A DNA stretch of 64,000 nt from Anisakis pegreffii (lineage: Eukaryota; Nematoda; Chromadorea; Rhabditida; Anisakidae). Where the stretch lies: assembly GCA_035041965.1 (NCBI GenBank), contig JAPYMA010001144.1, forward strand, positions 1 to 64,000, read 5' to 3'. A program made the position numbers and the translations under genes. Every line of letters starts with the position of its first letter. Positions within the stretch are counted from its first letter, which is position 1. The notes under the pieces were generated by a model that saw only the letters and a list, made by a program, of their open reading frames with translations, made no database searches and was not told where the DNA came from. Below are positions 25,611 through 38,086 of the stretch, piece after piece.

Positions 25611-25960
25611 TCTATTGGGCTCTACGACAATGTGCCGCTCCGCCAATTTGCACTGCGAAAGTAATATCATTGAGTAGAATGTCAGAGTTCGACTTGTCGT
25701 AGATGCATTTATCGGTCACCCATCTGTTGTCCGTGTCCTCAGTCTCTCTTTCTGATTTTGCAATGTACGTCAACCTGATCACATCGTACTTGCAACGTAT
25801 CAATTGTGTATAAAATCGCTTTTTTGTGAAGTGTGTTCCTCCACGTCCTTCTCGAGATTCGAGAGGGAAAAGAATATCGCTGGAACGAGAGCAGTTTCGT
25901 GTAATCAAGAGAAGTTCACAGCTGCGAGGGACTGGAGACTTCAGATAGAGACAGTTGCCT
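25611..25960 (-). other. Possible Cys-containing terminal exon, unassigned
   Basis: A frame open for about 115 codons ends in TAG at 25611-25613 and contains several cysteines and charged segments (for example YTQLIRCKYDVIRLTYIA). It is more GC-rich than its surroundings, and GTGTAG upstream could act as acceptor. I do not recognise the protein and found no partner exon, so it may be chance or the last exon of an unfinished model. Confidence 0.25.
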
Positions 25961-28060
25961 AACCTACACGATATGCATCAAATCTAAACATCACCACCAA
26001 GAATTCGACCTTCAGCTGAGAAAAGTCATTTCGAATTGACGTATAAACAATAGCTGAGGTGATGTTTGTGACTTTTCAAAGTCCACTTTCCAGCTGATTT
26101 ACCATTCTTCATCCTTTACCATCTCTCAGTGATTATAAGTTAAAAGTCTACTTTGTTTTTTGGCTTAGAATTGGTTTAGAACTCTATCTTACCCATAATC
26201 TAGGCACTAGGATTGTACTTGAGCTACACCAAAACTTCAAGCAGATAATGAACCTAAGTAGAGGAAGAGGTCATCGCAAGCATTGTTTCTCCACTTATAT
26301 AACTGTTAAACTGTAACTGTCAACTTATAGCATAACTGAGAGGCTTGTTAAATTAATAATATGTACATACCTATAAAATCCTCTACCGGCGATTAACAAC
26401 GGCTGGTTGCTTCAAACGAGCGATTTCATATACACTTGCTCGTTGAAATTGTGAATGATACATTAATAAGAATTATTTTTGTGTGGTAGAGTTCAACATT
26501 GTAGTTGATTTTTGAGTTTTTACTAGAGCAAGGTGAGCGATAGTTGAATCGATTCATTGTGAGAGTGGTGCTGCGGTTTAGTTTTGTGAAAGTGTGGTAT
26601 TAACACGAAATTATTGTCGTCCGAACTGTTATGATTGTGCGCGTAGCAATTGCCAGACTTGCCTTAGTGATTCTGTCTTTCTAACATCCTGTATGGTTCA
26701 TAGCAGTCACTGTCTGAATAAGTCAAACTAGCTTAATGTTAGTTTACCAGTGATGCCTTACTGCTCTATAAACGTAAAGTAGCCGCTGTCTGATAGCGTT
26801 CAACAGTTTCTATCCGATGCACTTACTTACCGTTGTACTCTGTTTTGTAGCAAGGTGAAAACTATCTGCATATAGATAATATTCGATTCGATGATTCTGT
26901 CATTTAGGTTGCTGGAAGCAAAGTGGCATTTTGTTCATACGCATTCTTCAGAGTAGTTGTTGTGTGACTTATTCTCTGTTCAATTGCGGACGCGTACGAG
27001 CGAACTGCATGCCATTTTGATTTTAACAACCTGAACTATAAAATTACTCATATTTGATATCTGCAGCCGGCCTTTCTGTGAATCTTGTATTTCTTGATGT
27101 GGTCATGGGGTATGTCAAGTAGAACTGAATGTTGCTTTTTTACTGGAGTGCACTCTATTTAAAGAACTACTTAAGACGTACAGTCGTCTAAATGGTAGGA
27201 ACTACGGTTGGACAGACGTTGGTAGATCTTACCGCAATTTGCATGCCCCATGTGTCACCATCCAGGCTTGAAACCAAGGCCACATGTTATTGGAGGGGAT
27301 GACTTAACTCTCCCAATGGAGTCACTTTTCTTATATTGAAGATAGTTTCGTTCTATGAAAGTAACTGGCATAGCAGAAAATACTTCAAAGGAAGGGAATT
27401 ACTTGTACAACATTGACTCTTATGAGGCGTACTCATACATTTTAGTTTGAAATTGAATCAAAGTTGTGTTGCATCAACTTCATGGATTAGGAAAATATGC
27501 TGAAGTGAATGTGAGCGTAACCATTTTTGGAGGTTATGCTGGAACACAATCAGTCGAGTAATACCTAGTATTAATTTGAGTGCTTTGAATAGATTAATTC
27601 TTGGAAGTGTACAATTCTTATGTCACTGAAATACCAGTTGTGTTGATACAGCGATACAGTGTCGTTTTTCCGATATTTAATGCTGATGAAATGACTGGTA
27701 GTTTATATAAATAAAAGAGCAGTGGTTGACTTGTTTAATCGATGTATCGAATACACGTTTACGTCATTCTATATCATTCCCTTCACACATATGCTGACAT
27801 CCTTTCCGAACTGAAATATCATCATCATGATCACTCATGGGGATCACATCATTGCATTCTCGGTCTATGGTTTTGCTATTGCTGAAGGTTATAATAGTGC
27901 CCTTATTTGTTACTTTTGGAAGCGTTTGATTTATCAGTTCCTTGTGATTGTGCTACGATGAATTAGTTCAGTGATTCATTCAGCGTGTGTGAACAGATTA
28001 TTGATTCGTTGTCTATTTACTGTTTGCTGCAGGTGTAAAGCATAACGGTGGTGTGCTGCT

Positions 28061-29368
28061 ATGAAAGGAAGCGGTGTGGCCGCAACTCAGCGTCTTGCCC
28101 CAAAACGGCAAACTTTGGATGAGGCGTATGCACCGCCAGCGAACTTTCTTGAGATCGAGGTGGTGAATCCAATCACGCACGGTGTTGGCAAATCTCGCTA
28201 CACTGACTACGAGATTCGACTTCGGGTAAGTGCGGTGCGCAATACTGTGGTGATACATTGTGCAAGTGTACAAAATTAATTCGAATTCAGAATTTTGTTT
28301 CAGACAAATTTGCCTGTTTTCAAGCATAAAGAATCGAGTGTGCGTCGCAGATATTCAGATTTCGAGTGGTTACGTGGAGAATTGGAAAGAGATAGTAAGG
28401 TTAATAAAAGCTTTGTCGTTGCTTTTCACACATTGCTGCATAATAATCCATCATGATACCGTATTTGATCGTCTGAATGTTCTAAATTGATTGTTCTTTT
28501 GGAATTGAATTGTAAATTTTTGATATTTTATTAGCACACTACTCCGAAAACATCGTTATCTTTCGGCATCAACTGGTGTTATCGTCAGATTATGTGGAAG
28601 TACTGAATCGGTCATGAGATGAGAGTATCTTAACCCATCGTAAGTGTTGACAAAATTACTGATCATATTGGTAGCACTTTGAGTAGTCAGATTATGATAA
28701 TTGCTTGTTGTGCATATTCGATCGATGGATTATTTTGTCGCATTGGAAGTACAGTCAACAATTGCTTAATTACGTCTTATTTAAAGATAGTAGTACCAAG
28801 TCTGCCAGGTAAAGCACTTAAACGCCAGCTACCATTCCGTTCCGATGATGGAATATTTGAGGAGGCGTTCGTCGAGGAAAGGAGGAAAGCACTGGAAGTG
28901 TTTGTTAATAAGTAAGTGATGTATACGAATATTTTTGATGAGTTACTTGATAACTGTTGCGAAAACAGTTTTTTGGTTTCGATTGCTTGAGGTTGTTAAA
29001 GTACTGGATTCGCTGGAAATATTTATCAAGTAGAAATAGTTATCTTTAATATTCAGTTATTTTGAAGCATCTTACAACAACGTTTTAGAAACAGATATTT
29101 TTAATGACTATTTAACCATGTTTTAGAAAAAGTTATTTTTTTAGGTTTTAGAAACTATAGGAATATCGCAATATTAATTTTGAATGTTTCTGACTGTTGT
29201 TAGTTACATATTTCTGACAAAACTGAACCATTTTTAGTTAATCGCAGAATGGATTGTTTCAGGGTAGCAGGACATCCGCTGGCACAAAACGAGCGCTGTC
29301 TTCATATCTTTCTACAAGAGCCTCTCGTCGACAAGAACTATGTGCCGGGCAAAATTCGAAATACATAA
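28061..29368 (+). CDS. snx-3: Sorting nexin 3 (PX-domain retromer adaptor)
   Basis: Four exons: 28061-28225, 28304-28399, 28787-28911, 29263-29368; 492 nt, 163 residues against 162 in human SNX3, with collinear similarity throughout. The protein is essentially one PX domain: [11 protein letters not shown] at the start, PI3P-binding RRYSDFEWL, the proline-containing loop [16 protein letters not shown], and [10 protein letters not shown] with the conserved Arg near the end. It binds PI3P on early endosomes and recruits retromer for recycling of cargo such as Wntless. The exon 3 acceptor is TTTAAAG rather than CAG, fixed by phase, since the next AG would create an in-frame stop. An AATAAA lies only three bases past the stop. 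Confidence 0.98.
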
Positions 29369-32300
29369 ATAATAAATCAGTGGTTGATCTAACAAGCCGT
29401 TGAGCTTGTTGTAAGTGTGTGTGCGTGTATTTTTAATATCAAAAACACGTTCTCGCTCTGTATGTTTCTAAAGAATAATTCGTAATGCTGAATTATTCTT
29501 GTCATGCTGCACACACGTACACACACCCCAGCGGATAAATTTCATACCGAACTGTTTGAGCTTTTTCTAAAGTTTGTTCTTTGGAACTCTTAGTGGTGAT
29601 AATTGAACGATGAAGCGAAACAAAAATAATGAATACAACTGAAAACTGTGGGTATGAAAGAAAGGTTTAGTGAAACTTTAAGAAGTTCAATGCGAGAATG
29701 TTCAAGTAATGTGATCCAATAGAATTTACTATAATTATTTATTTATTTACTTATTTATTGTTATGATGGATTTTAATGTAATTGCTCGTTGAATGTGTTG
29801 ATTGTTTTGGAATCAATTAACATATGGAGACTAATCATCTAGAACGTTTCAGTGCATCTGATTATCGTTTGTCACTTTTCTGCATTCTGTGCGATATTTT
29901 CATTGTTTGCAATCTTCATTTTTACAGTTCGTTTTAAATGATATTTGTTCATCAGAAGATATTTTCGCAAATCATTCATTTGCATGTTTTAGTCTTAATT
30001 TATTGTAACTGCACATAAACTGTCAAGATGTTATTCATTTCGAAATTAATTAATGTGCTTTGCTGATGTCATTTGTATGTGCGTTTTATCATTCAAGTAA
30101 ATGTTTTTGAACGCCTTTCGCTTTATTTGTTTCTGAATTTATATCCTGAAGTATCTATCTTGCATATAAATGAAACGAATATTAGCGATCGAATGGGACG
30201 TGATGGATAACGAATTGAAGCATCATCTATCGATTGAAACAACTGGACAATGTACAAAACAACTGAACGGCAATGAGAGGTTCGTGAACGTAACGATTGG
30301 TTCATTATGCACATCTGTCCGTATTCCATGGTGTTAAGGTCAAATTTGTTAATTTTAAAATAGTGGTAATATTTAAATATTTCACGTCAATATACGCTCC
30401 TGCCTTGCTAATTATGCAATATATTAAAAAGGCAAAATATTTAGGGCAACTCATAAGGTTGTTTGAGAGTTTATCTAAACCTGCGTGGGAATGATGTCTG
30501 GTATTTAGTCAGTGGTCGTAATACTGGCATAAAAGTGTCATGCATGTCAAACGTACAAAGCTGCCTCAACGTCCACTGACAATTACATGAGATCAGTTGG
30601 TATCATAGATGACGTGCGAACTATTTCTAATGATTACTCAATAAAACGGAAATAGGGTTTATCAGGAACATTCATATTTGTGTTTTTGTTTGATATCTTA
30701 CTCATAAACAAACGAATATTGAATTGATTTTTGGATCATGCACAATTCGTTCATATCTGTTGTATTATCATCAATTTGATCATAAAGGTCAACAATGCCA
30801 CTAGCAGCAGCGTTATCGCATAATTTCACGCAATGATTTTTCTTTGTCGAATATCTGTCATCTATCTTTGTTTTGCTCCACATTCAGATCCTTGCGCATA
30901 GACACGTTACACAAACATGCATAAAGGATGTATAATGAGACGTATAGTTAGATCAATAAACGCGTTAACGACTAATTCATTAACAATGCGATCTAATGAA
31001 ATGTCTCAAAAAAAGATCATGCGCCAGTGGATTGACTGAGATTGCGACGAAGTGTCGCAAACGGAAATTGGGTTGCATTTTCACTATGCCTTTTGAAGCC
31101 TATATTAAGATGATCATCAGCATATGTTTAGAGTCTCATTCATTATGTTGACAATTTCGTTCGGAGTGCCCAAAAATGAAAGTAATTACATTTTGTCATT
31201 AGTCACCGAAAAAATGCACTAAAAAGATTCTTCATTTCATCTTATTCAGCTAATGCAATGATTCTGAGCAATACGGCACATGTTGATGTCATGCGTCATT
31301 TTATTAGCACAAAAAAGCACTGAGTTTCAATGGTATTGCTATAAGAGGATGAATGAATGATGCGAATGCATTCATGCAACAGCTGTTGCTGTTCACTTAT
31401 GTAATATCTGCTGCTGCTGCTTGCGCTGCCAGCATGATTCTTTATTATTTTCCTAACACCAAGCGATTATATGCCCAGTCACAATTTCATATTTTACATT
31501 TCACCACCAATTTTTCAGATTTTTATGCTCCATTTATTTGCCCTTTTATTAAATATTTCCACCCGTTCACAAACTTCAGTACGGTATTTTCGTTACGTCT
31601 GAAAGCAACATTCCATTAGTCACCGAAAAACTCAGTCCTCAAGTTCGCAATACTATGGTAAAACACAATATTTTGGATATTAACGATTCTCATAGCTTTA
31701 ACGGAAATATTTTATCGGCAAACACGTTATTTTTTCAAAATGAAATATGAACACCAATCAAATGAATATAAATTGGAAATTTAAATTATCATCTAAAGAT
31801 GGTCAGTTGAACCATTATCCACTTAAGTTTATGCTTGTGTTAGAAACAATCCGAGGACAAATTCTTCGAACCGTTCGGAAAAGGGTTGATTATGACACCT
31901 TGATCTTGGACGAATGAGGAGGAAGTCAATTCTTGGCTCTGGATGTTGGGGTATTAGGATTGTTCTTACCAATTCTAATCAGTTTCGTTTGTTCTGGAGA
32001 TAGTGGTAGTAACCAATTTGATGAATATTGGTCTATGAAGTTAAATATAGTTTGTAAATTGTTGGAGAACGTGAAGGCCTTAACATCATGTGCGGAAATG
32101 AAACATATTGAATCTGGAAGAAGGCACTCTGGAAGAGCTTTAATAAGAATAAAAAGTGAGGGGGTCGCAGAAAGGAAACTCGATGAACACCACTGCTGAT
32201 GTTTTCTGACTAGCTGCATGATTCAGCAATTTGGACTGATCGAAAACAGTTCGTAGGGACGTCTCGGATCCGAGTGGATAGACGACTTGGTATGCCATAT

Positions 32301-35300
32301 GCGTGTAACTTTAGGATACCAAATCAAATGGTTTTTAAAATCAAAATATGTAGTGTCGGTGTAAACTCCCATGTCTAACTGAAATACTCTATTTTGTTAG
32401 GATCAAAATAGAGTGGCAGTGATTGATGGCCTATCGAGAAAGACACATTGGAAAGGGGAAAACAGCTTGTTCATTCTAGAATAGTTTTTTGGTTTGGTGG
32501 CAATTATTTTTTCTAAAACCTCAGAAATTGGGTAGGTTAATAAGATAGGATGGTAGTCTGCGGATTTATAGTGAATCTTTTCTACTTATAGGATTGATGA
32601 CCGGTTAGTTCCACCATGAAGATACTGACAATGAGCTAGGCGATACAATACGATGCAAACAATGCACAATTTCTGATGAAGTGTTCAGCGTGTTGATGTT
32701 CTTAAAATGAAACGAGAGAGTGTAATGTGGACTGTTGCCAGTTGATTGCTTTTTATTTTAATTTTTGTTGTCGTCACTTGGTTATTTTTTCATTATTGAT
32801 GTTTGTTTTTACTATTGAATGGTTTTTATTGTTGGATTCATTTCAGTAAAAATTTTCGACTGTTTGATTTTTTTCCTGGACGAGTAAATAGTACAATTGC
32901 AATTTTTGAAGGAAGCTTTGAAAGTAGCGATTACCGGGCTGATTTTTGCTAAATAGCGTTTTAGCGAATATTTTTGCTACTTTTCCCAGATAGTAATACT
33001 TTTAGCGAAAAAAACTCGCTTCCTTCTCGTTAGCTGAACTGATTAGGGGATTATTTTTATCGGAAAAAAAGTATTTTTGAAGTCACTCAGCGATTAGCGG
33101 AGCTACACGTTTTCAATAGCTTGCACATCACTGCAAAATCAGTTATGAATTTCACTGCAATTTTGCATGCATACACGCTACGTCATCATTTGAGAGCATG
33201 CATATCAAGTGCAATGTTATGATAATTCTTATCTAGCAGATTCAGCACGGTTGGAATTGTGATCAGCTAACAAAGCTCTTTTGCATTAAGCTTTTCATCG
33301 TGCTCTTGTTAGTCTCACTTGAACATCTTTATGAGTTATGAGTAAAGCTGCGAGTGATAATCAGTTTTAATTGTCATTCTGTTTTTAAAATATTTATTCA
33401 AATACGCTGTGATGAATATGATTGATTATTTTCCACAGAAGAAGAGTGTTTGTTAATTTCATATTCTTATCGGGGATTGGCATTCGCTTTGCATTCACAT
33501 TCTTAGGATAAATGTCATAGGAATTCACACGTCGGGATGATGATGTTCAAATAGTGATGGCATCACTCTTTTGGTTTCTTCGTAGGATGTTCAGATTTTA
33601 AACGATTTCAAAGAAGATATGATATGCATTTCGATGAAATGGTTTCACAAACATGTTAAAACGCAAGAATTTCATCAGTTGAAGGCGTCAACTGATTGGA
33701 AGCGGGTTTTCATTATAAATAATCACAATTGTACACTAAAATAGTATGTTTGCAATTCGTATAAGATGTATTCGATTGTTCCGGATCTGAGTGAAATTGC
33801 AACGAATAATAATCAATTAATTCGAGAGGAATTCTTCTTTCGAGGAGGCAATTCTGAGACATCAACTCGCCCGCCCTATCTGATATCTGATCGGACTCGC
33901 ATATTTTATAGTTACACTCAATTTCAATCGCTCGTCGCTAGTCGTATGCCACATTTGCAACTTGTCTCATCCTGTTTCACTCGAAAGTTGGTTTCGTTCT
34001 CTTGTTCAATTCAGTCACATTTTCTGCATGCCATAATATATAAAGATGTATCTTTGTAATTTATCTGACCGTTTTTCATCAGCTAATTATCACGACTCAA
34101 TAGATGCTTTCTTTAAGGGATCCCCATTAAACAAAATTCTGAGAACCGTATTTTTCTCATTTCTTGAATAAACCTCTCTTCTTTGAAGACATTCTTCCAA
34201 AACGAAAGATATACACACTCAAATACTGAACTGATTTATACACTTACGAGCTTTTGCCAGAAATGTGCTTGAAACGGTTCTCCAAAATGATTTAAACGAA
34301 TCCGGGTACTGATCCAATTTATTCGGTACCCTTATTCTCATTGCTTCTTTTCGCGTGATCAGCAGCATTCTTATTCTTTACAGCACGAAAACTTGAAAAA
34401 AGGTTCTTAATCACGCAAGTATACTGTTTTTTAATCAAGTACATTGCTAATTTTTTAATCAAATAAGTATATTTCACGCATGAAAACTTATAAATGATGC
34501 AAAGTCTTCGCAAAGGTACATTTAATTATACTTTCATTTATTAAAAAATATATAACTGATTACGATCAATGCCCTCTAAAGGATGCAGTGAATTTACTAA
34601 TGCAGTGAAACTATTTTGGTGTATCTGTGAAAATCACAAAAGTTAACCGTGAGATTAGTGAAACTGATTGAATTATTTTTTCTAAAAAAGACAAAACTTA
34701 GAGTGGAATGGATGTAAACAGCTTAGATATATAATTAACCAATGTCTATGAAACATCTTTTATCCATCTCCAAAGTGTGAATATTATCAACGTTTAATTT
34801 ATTTGGTTGTTTCTCTTTCAATAATCATTCGAATCGTTGATTGAAAGAACTATTCTCCCAATTATGAGACGATAATTTGAAATGAAAAATATTTTTGCCT
34901 AACTAATAATTGCATAATTCTTTTTCAATTGAATATTTATAAACATGCTAATTGTTGTGTTATTGAATTGAATTATTTAACCAGTATTTGGTGATGCATT
35001 TCTCTCAGTTCATTTGATTTCATTCACGCTATCAGCGCGACGTTTTCAACCCTCACTCTCACTGCTGCTGTGAATTTTTTTGTGTTGAAATTGTACTTCA
35101 CGAAAGTTTTCCTCTCAAAAGCTTGTTTCAACTAATGCTGAACTAGAATCGGATGAATAGCCGAACACTTCAAAAATATTGGCTGCTTTACTGGATCAAC
35201 CAATCTGAACTGTATTAGATAATACATTATGAATGCTAATGATTGATTGATGTTCTAATCGATTAAAGAGAAGAATTCGATAATCAAAAATATAATCCGC

Positions 35301-35317
35301 TGAGTCAACGAAACAAA
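29369..35317. other. Intergenic, about 5.9 kb
   Basis: Contains the SNX3 3' region with a nested hairpin (29414-29526). Two overlapping opposite open frames at 31926-32219 and one at 33766-34059 lack splice context or recognisable domains. No RNA gene recognised. Confidence 0.5.
29414..29526. other. Nested hairpin downstream of snx-3
   Basis: An inner perfect 10-bp stem (AGAATAATTC at 29472-29481 with GAATTATTCT at 29490-29499) sits inside a GT-rich/AC-rich outer pairing (GTGTGTGTGCGTGTAT with CACACACGTACACAC). It would be in the 3' UTR or just downstream of the sorting nexin gene. Confidence 0.5.
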
Positions 35318-36775
35318 ATGACTGCAGAATCGAACCATCTGCAAGCTGATCACATCAATACGCGTCAATCACCGCAGCGATATAGCGATGGTGAAGCAGC
35401 GATCGATCCGAGAATTGCCCATACGAGGTTCACGACGAAATCCTTCAGTTTGCGCGAAGTTAAGAATCGAATTTTGGCCAAGAATAATTCCGATGTTGTC
35501 CGTCAAACTTCATCAACGCATTTTCAATCGGCTGATTCTATCTGCAGTAATAATAAACGCGAATGTTTTCCTATGACAACCGATCCGAAAGTGGTTTCAA
35601 ATGATATTGACACATCGATTGATTCGAAAGGGCGTGCACGGCCACTGAATAGAGCCCGAACTTCGATGACGCGTTCACGTTCATTTTCTCTAAAGCGTTT
35701 TACAAATAAACTTTTCTCGAAAGGTGTTACTGCTACCAATATTATCATCGAAAGTACTAATCATAGTACTACCGACCTCAACACTTCTTCTAATACTCTT
35801 TCTACTTGCGATATTGCTGTCGCTACTCTTACTGATGGTGATGGAAACAATGCGGTGCAATGCTTGCTTGACAGTGATGCTGATTCTTGTTCAGATCGTT
35901 TCAATGAGCATTTTGAAGCTGTGGATGAGCCAATAGTGGTGATGCCTTTACCGCAGCAGTACGCTCGTATCGATTCAGCCGACGAGACTGCACCCCAGAT
36001 GCGTCCCAAATCACGCTCATGGTCGCATAATGACGTAAAAAACAAGAGCATTCATTCCACGTCCGTTCTTTCGAGCAATCTCCTCTCGCGTATTACTCCA
36101 AATGATGCAAAAAGATGTGCAACTGTTTCAACTCGAAAATATACCGATAGTTCAGCACTACAAAAACAGCCATTTCTAAGACGACTTCTATTGCCAACAC
36201 GTAAAGGAGGAGGCGTGAATGTTGATAATTCGAACGCAACATTGAAGCCATCAAACAGTCAACTATCGTTACCTATCGAAGATGACTTCAACGAAGCACC
36301 AGGTGGAATGCGACCTAAATCAAAATCTTTCAGTAACACATTCGAAGCGTTCCATTCAAATCGGAATCCGCTTGCACGATCATTACCAGCCGAAGTCAGC
36401 AGCAGTGTTCCATCAGTTTATGATGATGAATGTATAAAAGAGACAGTAACCGAAAAGCAGTTTTCTCAGCTTGTTGCAACGAAACACATTTCGCATTCCG
36501 AATCAGCCCTCGGTGCTGATTATCGAATCAAACACCAAAACAATCAACGAAAGACTGCTTTATCAGGAAGTTGTTCACCACTCTACCTACCCACGCGAAT
36601 TCGTTTCAGTCTAAGTGATAGTGGGACGCAGAATGATTTTGTGGCATTACTGAACCATCTACAGTATAAACGACGCCATCCTCAGCTTGCAGTTACTCGT
36701 AATATAGTAAAGATCTTCTTCAAACGGGTACACAAAAAGTCTAGGTTCGAATACCCTTGCTTCAACAGTTGTTAG
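35318..36775 (+). CDS. Large Ser-rich basic exon, function unknown; possible N-terminus of the Aster gene
   Basis: A 485-codon uninterrupted frame, by far the longest in the window, so surely coding. The product looks disordered: polar, Ser/Thr/Asn-rich, without a known domain. It carries four copies of a basic [K/R]-S-[F/W]-S motif: 41-44 (KSFSLREV), 122-125 (RSFSLKRF), 234-237 (MRPKSRSWS ahead) and 337-340 (MRPKSKSFS ahead), typical of basophilic kinase or 14-3-3 sites. The true end is unclear: the stop at 36773-36775 may never be used, because donor-like GTAAAG after ...AVTRNI (codon phase 0) could splice to the phase-0 exon at 38087 of the downstream same-strand GRAM gene. Aster proteins have disordered N-termini, so fusion is plausible but unproven. 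Confidence 0.8.
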   Translation: MTAESNHLQADHINTRQSPQRYSDGEAAIDPRIAHTRFTTKSFSLREVKNRILAKNNSDVVRQTSSTHFQSADSICSNNKRECFPMTTDPKVVSNDIDTSIDSKGRARPLNRARTSMTRSRSFSLKRFTNKLFSKGVTATNIIIESTNHSTTDLNTSSNTLSTCDIAVATLTDGDGNNAVQCLLDSDADSCSDRFNEHFEAVDEPIVVMPLPQQYARIDSADETAPQMRPKSRSWSHNDVKNKSIHSTSVLSSNLLSRITPNDAKRCATVSTRKYTDSSALQKQPFLRRLLLPTRKGGGVNVDNSNATLKPSNSQLSLPIEDDFNEAPGGMRPKSKSFSNTFEAFHSNRNPLARSLPAEVSSSVPSVYDDECIKETVTEKQFSQLVATKHISHSESALGADYRIKHQNNQRKTALSGSCSPLYLPTRIRFSLSDSGTQNDFVALLNHLQYKRRHPQLAVTRNIVKIFFKRVHKKSRFEYPCFNSC

Positions 36776-38086
36776 CATCCTTCTTTTTTGTGTCTCTTCC
36801 AGTTCTCTTGCTCGCACGCCCGTCAGATCCAAAAGTTAAGAATTCTTGTAGAATTTGAAATATTAAAAATTTTGAAAGTTTTTTTTATTTTCTCATCTTG
36901 TTTCGAAATTTAGCACGATTTTCGATGTCATATTTTCACTCTGTTTCAATATGTTATCTTTCTTCTGAATGAATATCTTCACGGCAAAGATGTCGCGCTA
37001 TTGATTTTGGTCCACATCGTGTTTTAGCAATGAGTTTTCTTTGCTGAAATACTTTCCAATAACGAACTGAAATATTCGTTCGATCAGAAACGGAAATATT
37101 CCTTACTTGATCAGTTGATGTGATCGAAGTCAGCATCAGTGTGAAAGTCAGTAATACCTCAAGCAATCTATCGAAGTTTCATCATGACTTCACATCAAAT
37201 AATCAAAGTTTCAAATGAGAGTGAGCAGTGGAGAATAAATAAAGATCTTTGTTGCGGTATATTTCAATGAAAGTTTTCCTGACCAAGATTAATGAACTTG
37301 CAGACATTCGGTGAAAACATCCGATGCAAAGTCAACCCGGAAATTTGGTCGAACGATCTATGACTTGAACTATCTGTGAGTAATGATTGATAGTGATACA
37401 ATTTTGGGTTAAACAATCAAAATTCTCGAAATTATTGGCTCCTTATTTCCATATTCTTCCTAAACCCGAACTAATCTTAACTTCTTGAGAAAATTTGAAA
37501 ATATCAGAGTCTGGATTGAATTAAATCAAATTTATGAAACAGTTGATTTGAACTTCACGAAATTTTCACGATTCGAATGAATCCTAACCAATATATTCCG
37601 TATCACTATTGACAAAGAAATATGTAATGCTAAAAATATAGTAAGTGATGAAGCGATTGACTCAAAGTTAGCAATAGCCGTTACTCATTCATTAAGGTAA
37701 CAGTTCTTTGAACCAGTTACGATTCCAAAATGTATTGACTTCAGCGATGGAAAATGGGAACGAACACTTCGTCCTCGACACCGGGAAAAATGGATTCCCA
37801 ATCAACAAGCGTACAGAATAGGGAGATCACTAAAAAACGTCTGTCTCTTTCTTTCTTTAGAATGCAGTTTCAAAGTCGTTACTTCCAATTTCGAACCTTC
37901 AGAAATCGTGTCGATTCATACGAGTTCAGCAAAAAATAACCAGAATAGATGTTAAATTGTTTTTGTGTTGCATAAATCCTATTGTTTTGAAAATGAAAGT
38001 GATGGAGAGAAATTTGATGATCTGATTATGAGGAATCGTTGAAAATTCTTGAAAAATTCTCAAAAAAACTCACTCTCTGTTTTAAG
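36776..38086. other. Probable intron or gap between exon blocks
   Basis: If the Ser-rich exon belongs to the Aster gene this is intronic. A strong polypyrimidine acceptor (TCTCTTTCTTTCTTTAG, ending 37860) precedes a segment open to GAT/GTTAAA near 37949 that would keep phase 0; it is a candidate alternative exon. Confidence 0.4.

Larger units (their letters stand above)
23592..28060. other. Intergenic, about 4.5 kb
   Basis: Holds the UBA5 3' UTR, the palindrome at 25419-25500 and an unassigned minus-strand open segment at 25611-25960. An acceptor-like TTTGCTGCAG at 28025-28034 precedes the SNX3 start and may mark the spliced-leader site. Confidence 0.55.

Noticed and set aside
31926..32219. 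Overlapping open frames on both strands
   Set aside because: No start or splice context and no recognisable domain; mirrored frames of this kind are common by chance.
33766..34059. 97-codon plus-strand frame
   Set aside because: Isolated, no domain, no consistent splice sites; probably chance.
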